A stretch of DNA of 64,000 nucleotides from Chrysophaeum taylorii (Eukaryota > Sar > Pelagophyceae > Pelagomonadales > Pelagomonadaceae), in the NCBI GenBank assembly GCA_029834535.1, contig JAQMWT010000381.1, positions 124,001 to 188,000 of the forward strand, given 5' to 3'. A model generated the notes under the pieces. It was not told the origin of the DNA. It made no database searches and worked only from the letters and a program-made list of their open reading frames with translations. Made by a program: the position numbers and the translations under genes. This document shows, in pieces, positions 52,168 to 60,743 of the stretch (its first letter is position 1; every line of letters starts with the position of its first letter).

Positions 52168-52316
52168 TCTCCGCCTTTCTCCGACCTTCCGCTGCAGCGT
52201 CCTTCAGATTTCCTGTGCGCAACAACGAACGAATACTGTGCTGGCCCGTCGAACTCACCCACGTTTTGTACTCCCGCTAAGATATTCAGCAACACGTAGT
52301 CCTTTTCTGCTCTAGG

Positions 52317-52350
52317 CCTTCCTTCCTTCCTTCCTTCCTTCCTTCCTTCG
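52317..52350. repeat. (CCTT)n microsatellite
   Basis: About eight uninterrupted CCTT units. Confidence 0.95.
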
Positions 52351-52952
52351 GAGGCTGGTTCGGGGAGGCTCGAGATGATCACGTTGGAATGAATATGACT
52401 CCTACAAGTTGAGTGGGGATTTTGTTTTACTTCAATTGAGGGAGGTCGAGACCACCACCAAATCGAAGGAAAGGGTAATAAGGGTCACGTACCGCCCATG
52501 CCGTCGCGCACGAGGTCGTCTTATTTCTAATTCTGCCCCCCAAAAAAACCTTCTTTTCTCCTCTCCTGCCTCTTTCCATTTCCACATTCCTGCTCCACCG
52601 CGGTAACCTGTGTTCTTTTCTTCTGTCTTTCTCTCTCCTCCCTTCCGATCATCCATGCTGGCTCTTTGAGTCCGGGAGTTGCAAACCAAACTAATATTAG
52701 GGAAAACGACGACGACGACAAAGGAGATCTTCACGAAGCGGTCAAAACTGGTTGAAATGATACCGTAAGGGTGCGAGGGTGTGGCCCACACGACGAGGGC
52801 CCGATGGCGTCGGTATTTTGTCCACACATCTGGTGTCGGTATTAGAGATGGTGTTTTTGCGGGGTTAGAATAGGCAGGCAGTGATCGTGCAGCCGACAAT
52901 GCCATTTCTCTAATAGCTTGTCCCGCCCTTCGTTCCTCCAGTGAACTGGGCT

Positions 52953-52987
52953 TTTTAAATAAATAAATAAATAAATATATAAACAAA

Positions 52988-53026
<39 letters not shown>

Positions 53027-53030
53027 ATAG
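52953..53030. repeat. (TAAA)n microsatellite
   Basis: About nineteen tetranucleotide units with one interruption near 52975-52985. Confidence 0.95.
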
Positions 53031-53454
53031 TCACGGTATCCTCCCTCCTGCACACGCACTGTGCGCCCCCACCCTACGCAGTTCTCATCGCATCAAGACT
53101 CCGCCAAAGCGTCCGTTTTTAATTAAGCGCCGCTCGACGTCTATGCAGCTGCGATTGACGCCGAGTCTCGCACGAAGTAACAATGGCCTGCTGGCTATGC
53201 TTACTTTCCGGCGAACAGATGGTGAAAAAGCGCTTGGAGTCGCCCGTGCGTCCCCAAAAGTTGAGGCGCCCGGGCGAAGCGCGTCTGGTAGTATCATCCA
53301 TGATGTCGCGGGTCTTGGTCGTTCGTACGTACAACTGGAGGAGTTGAGTGCAAGGCGAGTGGAAATATATATTCGAGTCTCAAATGGGAAGATGCAGACT
53401 ATGCCGGCCCGCCGAACCGCGTCTCTCGTGTTGAGTGCAGTCGTAGGCACGCAA

Positions 53455-54777
53455 TTATTGATGGTCCGCTCCGCGAATGTCCTCCGCCATTCTATCTGCA
53501 AGTTGCGCGCAATACGGATGATTGTCGCGGAGGTAGACGTCATCTTCAGTCAGGAGTGTACCGCAAAGCGACATGGTGGCATTCCGCACGGCTTGGTCGT
53601 GGCCTCGCAGCGTGACTACGCCCTCTGACACGCGCCATCTGACGGGCTCCAAGGTGCCGAAGATACAGTCGCGAGCGGCAGCGTTGGCAACATTGGGATC
53701 CAGTGGTATCTTCGAGAGCTGACTGCACCACGTGAAGTCCGGGATAAACGGAATGCGAGTCTTATCGATGATGGACTCGAGAAGCGCATCGTCTGTTCCA
53801 TCGGTTTCGAGATAGAACGCAATCCCTGAGAGGCCCGCGGCTACAAAGCCAAAACACTTGTGCACCTTTTCTCCCCACCTTGATGGAGGGCAAAATACCT
53901 CTGCGATGCCCGGTGTTGTCGGCTGACCTCGGGGACGAACGACGTTGAGGAAGAATTCCCATTCGCGCGCGAAAACGTCCTTGGCCATGTACAAGCCACA
54001 CTTGGCAACGTAGGTGACGTCGAGGCATCGTTCAAACTGGGAGGCCACCGCGGCAGCGTCACTCAAGTCGCGCAACTTGACCCGATCGTCATTGACGACG
54101 TCGTTGTAGGTCATCCAGAGTCCGGTCGCGCATTTTTCGCCGATCTCGCCGGAAGGAGCCGCGAGACACATCAACTCGGCTCGCGCCACGGCGTCGGCCG
54201 AATGCGTCCAGTTGTGTTTGGGCATGAGGCACGGATGTTGGTCTCGAGGATACACCTCTCTCAGCATGGCGCCGTGGCCGACGCCATGAGCGAAGATGCC
54301 AGACTCGTACGTTCGGACGTGGACCCGCACGTGATTGATGCCGTCGTGATTGCTCACTTGAAGCAAAAAAGACCAGAGATCGCTGTTAGTCATGTTGACG
54401 CCGAGTCTGACGATTTGCCAGTACGCGCCGTGGCCAATCGAGACCACGTCCAAGCCCGCCCAGCCAGACCACGTATCGCTCGAGGTGTCGTAGGTCTCGA
54501 ACACCATCGGGATGACATCATGGGGCCTATAGACCGTAATGAGCCAGGCACCGAGGCCGTGGACATGCTCCTTTCCCAGATCGCCATTGATGGCGTGTGC
54601 GACAAACTCGGCCGCGCCTTGGGACCTGCACACGTCCTCCGAGAAGCCGCACACGGAGCGGCACGCCCGTTGGTCTTCCGGAATGGGTGCTTTCGTGAGG
54701 TTAAGATGGCCGAAGGTGATGGCGGCACCGACCTGCTGGTGGTGGTAGTGGACGAGGAGGATCGTCAAGAACGACAT
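53455..54777 (-). CDS. Secreted cysteine-rich protein with HGVGHG motif, unknown family
   Basis: A 440-residue intronless protein. The N-terminus MSFLTILLVHYHHQQVGAAI is a probable signal peptide. The mature part has about a dozen cysteines in spaced pairs, consistent with disulfides outside the cell or in the lumen, and NMT, NWT and NAT sequons. The centre holds YESGIFAHGVGHGAMLRE, whose closely spaced His-x-x-x-His and Gly residues might bind metal. Three short segments repeat in type (CLDVTYVAKC, CFGFVAAG, CIFGTLEP). No known family is recognised, so enzyme and binding roles are both open. Confidence 0.7.
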   Translation of the reverse strand: MSFLTILLVHYHHQQVGAAITFGHLNLTKAPIPEDQRACRSVCGFSEDVCRSQGAAEFVAHAINGDLGKEHVHGLGAWLITVYRPHDVIPMVFETYDTSSDTWSGWAGLDVVSIGHGAYWQIVRLGVNMTNSDLWSFLLQVSNHDGINHVRVHVRTYESGIFAHGVGHGAMLREVYPRDQHPCLMPKHNWTHSADAVARAELMCLAAPSGEIGEKCATGLWMTYNDVVNDDRVKLRDLSDAAAVASQFERCLDVTYVAKCGLYMAKDVFAREWEFFLNVVRPRGQPTTPGIAEVFCPPSRWGEKVHKCFGFVAAGLSGIAFYLETDGTDDALLESIIDKTRIPFIPDFTWCSQLSKIPLDPNVANAAARDCIFGTLEPVRWRVSEGVVTLRGHDQAVRNATMSLCGTLLTEDDVYLRDNHPYCAQLADRMAEDIRGADHQ

Positions 54778-55011
54778 GAACCGAATACTATAAAAGACGG
54801 ATCTCCTCCCCTGGTACCAGGACCTCCTTTTTATTAGTCACATTCCTAGAATTCGAAACTTTGTAATAATAATAGCAGGCATTCAAGGCGTGAAGAATAT
54901 TAAATTTTTAATTTTTGTTTAACGAGTTGAGTGGAGAAGACTTTTTTTTTTTTCCAGTATGTACACACTGTGTGTACATCTATTTTTTATGATATACAAG
55001 TGCAGGCCAGA

Positions 55012-55255
55012 GTAAGTTCACCTTGTCCCAATCTCTAACCCCAGTAAGTTCACCTGGTCCCAGCAAGTTCACCTAGTCCAAATCTCTAACCCCAGTAAGT
55101 TCGGCGTAAACCCACTCGTGCTCACACCCACTCCTTCGAGCTCGTCGCTCTCGCCTCCGCCAATCTAAGCTGCTTTGATCCGCACACCCCGCTAACCTTT
55201 GAGTTTACTCTAAAACCCCCAGTAAGTTCACCTGGTCCCAGTAAGTTCACCTACA
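55012..55255. repeat. Dispersed direct repeats of AGTAAGTTCACCT-GGTCCC
   Basis: At least five copies of (A/C)AGTAAGTTCACCT followed by (T/G)GTCCC or AGTCC, at 55012-55090 and 55221-55255. CCCAATCTCTAACCCC or a close variant separates two of them. AGTAAGTTCACC also looks like a reversed splice-donor word, but no coding context supports this. Confidence 0.8.
55170..55210 (+). repeat. Left arm of a 41-bp imperfect inverted repeat
   Basis: Shares the 20-base core GCTAACCTTTGAGTTTACTC and most of the outer 20 bases with the reverse complement of 58562-58603. It may mark one edge of the 3.4-kb island. Confidence 0.75.
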
Positions 55256-55282
55256 GTGCGCGTGAAGACGCCGGGAGGGGGC

Positions 55283-55870
55283 TTATAGGCATTGCGTAGA
55301 ACGTGTGGGGTAGGGTGGAGTCGTCGACTCAGAACAGTATATCCTCGGGGTTGCCGATCGACAGAGAGCCACGTAGAGCTGGACGTGACAGAAGACGGGC
55401 TTGGGCAAGAGGACACCGACCTCGCGGGGCGTCTGGCCCTGGCTCTTGTTGATCGTTTGGCGTCGGCGGGCCTTAAGGGATACAGGTTGGAGGAGCCTCG
55501 GTGACACGACACCATCGATCATGTATCTGGTACCGTTGCAGTGGCCGTGCGACGGGTCGAGGTTGCGAAGACTTTAAGCTCGCGATCAAAGTTAGCATGC
55601 CGTTGGTTGTCAGGGAGTCGAAAACTCGACTGTAAAGAGCGAGGCGTCGTCTTCCGACCCGACCTAGTCGGCCGAAAAGAACTCCGACGCCTCGTCTCCG
55701 GGAAAAAAAGGCCGCGGTCATGCGCGCGTTGCCAGCATCGACAACATCGTTTCGACGGGGCGTGAGAATGACGCGCTGAAAGAGCCGCCGCGGGTCGTGG
55801 AAATAGTCTGCGAGGTCGCCGTAGACGGCTTGGAGGATCAATGCCTGGCTAGTTGGCCTACGTGATCCTT
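55283..55870 (-). mobile_element. PIF1/Helitron-type helicase remnant
   Basis: Two minus-strand frames together carry the C-terminal half of a PIF1-like helicase in order: RVILTPRRNDVVDAGNARM, then NLDPSHGHCNGTRYMI, then INKSQGQTPREVGVLLPKPV and LYVALCRS. The last two are the usual 'INKSQGQ' and 'YVALSR' motifs. The pieces are in different frames, so the gene is broken. PIF1-type helicases of this form are the helicase half of Helitron transposons, but no Rep domain or Helitron ends were seen. A decayed cellular PIF1 paralogue is the alternative. Confidence 0.7.
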
Positions 55871-57540
55871 ACCCTAAATCGGGGGACAAGTACAGACAAA
55901 CCCAACCAGGCCGCCCGATCCCAGCAGGACGTCACCCTTCGTCGCACATACGTCCGGCGGCAGCACGCGTACGACCTACGGGCGGGGCCCGTCCTCTCTT
56001 CGCCTGCCCCACGACTCGGCGATGACCCCGACTAGGTCCCGCGTACTTATCTCCGCCCGTCAGGCACATCCCTCCTACCCCACAAACCCACCCACGTCCT
56101 TCATGCTCCCCACACACACCCCCCTCTTAGCAGTCGACATTTAAAGACAAACAGACAAACAGACAAACATCTGTCGATTAGTAGTAAGGACTTTGACGTA
56201 TGGCGCAATATCTCATTGTCTCGTGGACGGACTTTGGCGGCACAGGGTCTTGCGGTTCGCACCGCAACGACGGGTCTGTCATTGTATATGACGACGATGG
56301 CCCCGGCTATGATGCAGCCTCCGCCCCGCGGCGCGATCGCAAGACCCACGCATTTCTTTCGCTCGGCGTTGTGACGCGAACGCTGGCGATGTTTGTGCCA
56401 GGTCGCGATTCCCGCAGAGGTTGGGAACGACGCGCGCTCGTTTTCTGGTCCCGTCGCGCCGCAGCGTGGTTGTCATCCTCGACCTGGTTGTCATCCTCGT
56501 ATTCATCTACCGCATCGCTATCACCGTTGGTGGCGAGTTCGTTGACGCCTTTGGCTTTGATCGTGGAACGTTCGGACTTGTCGCGTTACACTTCTCGTCC
56601 TTGCAGCTCGTGGCGACCGTAGCCTGGTTGTCATGCTCGAATTCATCTACGGCATCACTTTCGCTGTTGGTGCCGAGCGCATTGTCGACTTACGTCTCTC
56701 ACGATCAACCGCACCGTAGTTACCATCCTCGCATTCATCTACCGCATCATTTTCGCCCGTGGTGCCAACCACATTGTCGTATTTGGCTTCAGTCGTGGCA
56801 CGTGCGTCGCCAGGAGTCGCGGCGTCGCATTCCGCGACCTTTTGCCCCGTCGCGACCGTCGCGACCTCAGCCTCGCGGCCCTGCTTTGCCCACAAGACCT
56901 CGCTTTCGCTCTCTCAGAGCTTCGTTCGTCACAGTCGTAATTGCAGCCTAGTCGCCCGCTGCGCACACGGCCCGATCTTTGCTTCGAGATGCGGCCTCGC
57001 GCTGCGCTTCCTTCGTCGCCCTGGCAATCGCAACCTCGTGGCTCGCCGCGCGCGAGGCGCGATGTTCGGTTCGTATCGCGGCCTTGCGCTGCGCTTTCTT
57101 CGCCGCCGTCGCAATCGCATCCTGGTCGCCCGCCGCGCGCAAGGCGCGATCTTCGCTTGCATCGCGGCTTTGCGGTTCGCGTTCTTCGCCGCCCTCGCCG
57201 TGGTGGCCTCGTCGCCTGGCGCGCAAGGCGCGATCTTCGCATCGTATTGCGGCCTCGCGCTTCGCGTTGGTCGCTGCCCTCGCAATCGCGTCCTCGTCGC
57301 CGCGCAAGGACATGTGCACGTGCTAGTGATGCGGGTTGCAAGCGAATTCGACCATAAATCCACTTTGCACATAAAAAAATCGTTCCGACCAAAACCCGCG
57401 TGTCGCCCGCCCACCACACCCCATTTCAGTTCTCACAAAACGGATATAGCATAAACGACACGAAGTTCAATTTGCGAAGGTGGGCGTGATCGATTTGAAT
57501 CAAGCTGATCGCGATACTTTCGTCGCTCTTGCACGCTGTG
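55871..57540. other. Repeat-rich interval without a supported gene
   Basis: Minus-strand frames share blocks of a repeated type (DAVDECEDGN, DAVDEYEDDN), which shows a duplicated unit of about 130-160 bp around 56470-56760. The distal part is a minisatellite listed separately. Any protein would be repetitive and I do not recognise it. Confidence 0.45.
56945..57310. repeat. 84-87-bp minisatellite with coding-like phase
   Basis: Four units of 84-87 bp, most of which are multiples of three. On the minus strand each reads about 29 Ala/Arg/Glu-rich residues, such as AIATAAKKAQRKAAIRTEHR. Phase is kept through four units, so the repeat may once have been, or may still be, a helical coding repeat. 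Confidence 0.8.
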
Positions 57541-58335
57541 ATGGCTTCGGGAGGACAATACATTTTCACGCGCACGCCCCTGCACCGTTTGTATGAGGCC
57601 CCCGGAGACGGGCCGCCGATCCCAGGGATCGGGCGGTGCGGTGATATGATCAACGCACAGGCCGCGCGGGCAAGTTCTTCATCATCATCGACAAGTTCGA
57701 GAAGAGGGTGGGGAAAGGCAAGGCGAAGGTGTTTCGGAGCTCGACGCTGTACGACACAAAAGAGGAGGCCGCTGCAGCGTACGACGACTTTCTGCGGGAG
57801 CGCGAGCCAAGGGCGTACAAGAGCGGCGCAAGCCTGCGGGCGCACCGTTCGCCTCGGAGGAGACGGCCAAGACGCCGCCGAAGTTTGCGGCCGCGTCGTC
57901 GCCGCCGCTGAAGAAGCCCAAGGTCGCGCCGGCCTTTGTGGGACCGAAACGGGGCGCTCCTCCTGCCGTCGGAGTCAGCTCGCTGGGCAGGCCTCTCCAG
58001 AACAAGGAAGCGCAAGGATGAGTTCATCGACTCGAAGCTCGCCAAGGATCTCGCCAAGTGCTTGCAGCGCGCTCAGAGAAAGCGGAAGACGAGGCACTTT
58101 TCGAGGAACAAGGCGTACGTCTGCGTGCGGTACTCGCGGGCGGGCCGCAAGTACAAGCTCGTCTACCGCGCCGCCGAGAATGGAGGCAAAGACGAGATCG
58201 CCCATTTTTCTCGCGATCGAAACCCAGCGCCACGCCCAGAAGCTCAAGCGGACTGCCGGAACCCAGCGCTCCATCCCCCAGTCTGAACTGCAGCGCGCCA
58301 AAAGCAGCGGCATGGACTCTATTGCCGCCGAATAG
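57541..58335 (+). pseudogene. AP2-like DNA-binding gene broken by several frame changes
   Basis: Coding character moves between frames four times in 800 bp. The order is: MASGGQYIFTRTPLHRLYEA, then GKFFIIIDKFEKRVGKGKAK and LYDTKEEAAAAYDDF, then APFASEETAKTPPKFAAASS, then DEFIDSKLAKDLAKCLQRAQ and YVCVRYSRAGRKYKLVY, and last TQRHAQKLKRTAGTQRS to a stop at 58333-58335. The second piece resembles the end of an AP2/ERF-like fold (T..EEAA.AYD). Short introns could explain one junction, but none has a plausible GT-AG pair that I found. Neighbouring genes are intact, so general sequencing error is unlikely. Confidence 0.5.
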
Positions 58336-58821
58336 TTTCCTGGGAGATCGCCGGACAACGTCGCGATACCTTCGAGAGGGTGTCTGTCGCGCGCCATCGG
58401 TGGCCAAGTCGGCGTCGAAATCCGGGGGTCTCTCTCGGGCCATTCATTGTATCCGTACCGGGGGGGGACCGAGGACAGATTTGAGCCTCGAGCTTTGAGT
58501 TTAAAACTCCTCTCAAAGGGAAGGAAAGGGTTTATTATTTAATAATTAATAATATTGAGAGGAGTAAACTCAAAGGTTAGCGAACGTGCGCTGATGAAAG
58601 CAGAAATGAGAGTGGTTAGTTTTTGAACCAAAGGCTGGCGCTGGCTCTGGTGGGGATGATTTATTTCGACTTAACCAGCACGAGTTTCCTTCCCCTTATT
58701 GATTGATGACCGGTTAGGGCCGTCCCCCTTTTATCAAATCGATCTCGGGTTGCGCGTCAATCGTTCTCGGATTAACATCAATCCTAAACCCCTTTCGGCA
58801 AAGGCGTGAAGCGAACGAGAG
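58336..58821. other. Intergenic with a local hairpin
   Basis: Contains the right inverted-repeat arm and, just inside it, a local palindrome: TTTGAGTTTAAAACTCCTCTCAAAG at 58495-58519 is nearly the reverse complement of TTGAGAGGAGTAAACTCAAAG at 58555-58575. An AT-rich loop lies between. No gene is seen before the sorting nexin. Confidence 0.6.
58562..58603 (-). repeat. Right arm of the 41-bp imperfect inverted repeat
   Basis: The reverse complement matches 55170-55210 over about 41 bp: 20 bases perfect at the inner end, about six mismatches and one or two gaps outside. It also takes part in the local hairpin. Confidence 0.75.
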
Positions 58822-60150
58822 ATGATGGACTCTCAGTACGGCGGCGGCGGCGGTGGGCAAGGCCAGAGCGCGGGTCGCATGCTGACGATCACGGTGTCCG
58901 ACCCAAAGAAGGAGAACGAGGGGATCAACGCGTACATCTCGTACAAGGTGAACACGCAGACGAATCTTCCGGAGTACTCGTACGGGCAGTTCAGCGTGAT
59001 TCGGCGGTATAGCGATTTTGTGTGGTTGTCCGAGCAGTTGAATAAGGACGTGCCGGGGTCGATCGTGCCGCCGTTGCCGGAGAAGGCGGTAGTGGGTCGG
59101 TTCTCGGCCGAGTTCGTCGAGTCGCGGCGACGAATGCTCGAGAAATTTTTGACGAGGTTGTCGGCGCACGAAGAGCTGCGCGAATCGAAGTACTTTAAAC
59201 TGTTTCTCCAAGCGGACGACGCGGGCCTCGTCGCCGCCAAGGCCGAGCAAAAGGCGGACAAGGAGAAGAAGGGGGGGCTGGCGAGCATCTCGTCGTGGTT
59301 CGACGACACGATGAACTCGATATCGATATCGATGAACGCGTCCGAGGCCAAGGAGCGATCCCCGGCCGACGAGAAGATCGAGGAGGTCGTGGCGTACATC
59401 AACAATCTCGAAGTCCAGATGGGCAACGTCGCCAAGCACACGAGCGGATTGATGAAGAGGAACCGCGAGCTCGCGAACGGTTTGTTCGAATTTGGTCTCG
59501 CCTTTACGTTGCTCGGCCAAATGGAGACAGACCCCCTCTCGACGGCCCTCACCAAGCTCGGCCACACGGCAGACCAGCTCAGCCTGCTCGTCACCGAGCA
59601 GGTTTCCAAGGAGACGGCCCACTTCGAGGAGCCCATGTACGACTACATTCGCGTATTGGGCGCCGTCAAGGCCGCCCTCGCGGCGCGCGCGCGCCACAAG
59701 CACGCCCTCGCCCTCGCCTGCGTCGACCTCGAGAACAAAAAGAACCTCGCCGCCAAGCTCGCGGGCCAACCCGGCAAGGAAGAGCGCGCGGCCCTTGCCG
59801 AACACGCCGTCGAAAAAGCTCAGGGCGACGTCGCGACCGCGCGCGATGCCTTCGAGCAAGTCTCGGCTCGCGTCATCAGGGAAATGGAGCGCTTCAAACG
59901 CGAGAAGGCAAACGACATGCGCCGCATCGTCCTCGACTACACCTCCATGCAGATCGAACACACCAAGCGCGTCGAACACCAGTGGCAGGCCCTCTTGCCC
60001 GAACTCGAGGCCATCTCGGACTCCCCGGACGATTACTACGCCAGAGCCCCCCCGCCCATTCCCCCGCCCCCACCCCCGCCCCAGCCCCTCGGCGCCGCAA
60101 ACCCCGAGGAAGACAACCTCGCCGACAACCCCGACCTCGTCGGCGTATGA
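58822..60150 (+). CDS. Sorting nexin, PX-BAR type (SNX1/SNX2/Vps5-like)
   Basis: A single-exon, 442-residue protein. After a Gly-rich start, a PX domain covers about residues 20-135: ISYKVNTQTNL, then FSVIRRYSDFVWLSEQL with the PI3P-binding RRYSDF, and PPLPEKAVVGRF. ESRRRMLEKFL leads into the BAR domain (about 190-415), with long amphipathic helices (VSKETAHFEEPMYDYIRVLG). It ends in a Pro-rich tail (PPPIPPPPPPPQP) and an acidic end. Such proteins bind PI3P and bend endosomal membranes in retromer/ESCPE recycling. The PX-BAR layout fits SNX1/2 rather than SNX9. Confidence 0.9.
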   Translation: MMDSQYGGGGGGQGQSAGRMLTITVSDPKKENEGINAYISYKVNTQTNLPEYSYGQFSVIRRYSDFVWLSEQLNKDVPGSIVPPLPEKAVVGRFSAEFVESRRRMLEKFLTRLSAHEELRESKYFKLFLQADDAGLVAAKAEQKADKEKKGGLASISSWFDDTMNSISISMNASEAKERSPADEKIEEVVAYINNLEVQMGNVAKHTSGLMKRNRELANGLFEFGLAFTLLGQMETDPLSTALTKLGHTADQLSLLVTEQVSKETAHFEEPMYDYIRVLGAVKAALAARARHKHALALACVDLENKKNLAAKLAGQPGKEERAALAEHAVEKAQGDVATARDAFEQVSARVIREMERFKREKANDMRRIVLDYTSMQIEHTKRVEHQWQALLPELEAISDSPDDYYARAPPPIPPPPPPPQPLGAANPEEDNLADNPDLVGV

Positions 60151-60743
60151 ATGCTCGAATTGAATGGGTCGATAACCAAAAACCAAGCCTCTCCGTGCCT
60201 TGCCTTGCCTAGCCTTGCCTTGCCTTTCCTTCCCTTGGACGACAAGCACCAACACAACAACCAAGCGATGACGACGACGACGACGACGACGACGACGATG
60301 ATACTGCCCTCTCTCTCCAATCAGATATCCCTCTCCTCGTCGGTCCTCCCACACCTCCACCACCCAATCCTATTCGACACTGCAGACGCTCCCCCCGCCA
60401 CACGTCTACTTGTTCCTCTTCTTCTTCTTCTTCTTCTCGCTCGACCTCCCGCCGTGCGTTTTTTCTTTCTCTCTTTCTTTCTTTCTTTCTTTCTTCTCCT
60501 TGCTGCTGCTCCTTCTATTCTATTACGCTCCTTCTTTGCTTTCTTTCTTTCATCTACAGCCGAGCACCCACCGACCCTATCGCGACGCCTCCTCCCCTCC
60601 TTTGCACGCACACCTCTCTCCTTTCTTCTACGGGCGGCGACGCCGCGCGCTGGCGGCGGCGCGCCTCGCTGAGGTAGTGAGTGAGTGAGTGAGTGGTATA
60701 AACCCTCAAAAAAAAAAGAGTTGTTGTTGTGGTCAGAAATGAC
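60151..60743. other. Intergenic, dense in short tandem repeats
   Basis: Contains CCTTG/CTTGC (60198-60232), a GAC run (60268-60300), CTTTC runs (60468-60495) and GTGA (60676-60693). No supported gene. Confidence 0.6.

Larger units (their letters stand above)
52168..53454. other. Intergenic, microsatellite-rich
   Basis: About 1.3 kb. It includes a CCTT tract (52317-52350) and a TAAA tract (52953-53030). Open frames here are translated microsatellite or lack any family signal. Confidence 0.55.
54778..55282. other. Intergenic, direct repeats and AT-rich tract
   Basis: An AT-rich part (54840-54990, with a T run and a TGTACACAC palindrome) is followed by copies of AGTAAGTTCACCT and by the left end of an inverted repeat. 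No gene is seen. Confidence 0.55.

Noticed and set aside
55012-55255. AGTAAGTTCACCT copies as splice donors or hairpin RNA genes
   Set aside because: No open frame or pairing partner supports splicing or a folded RNA; treated as plain direct repeats.
58714-60363. 549-codon minus-strand frame across the sorting nexin
   Set aside because: Shadow of the PX-BAR coding strand; it is rich in Arg/Gly/Leu with no recognisable motif.
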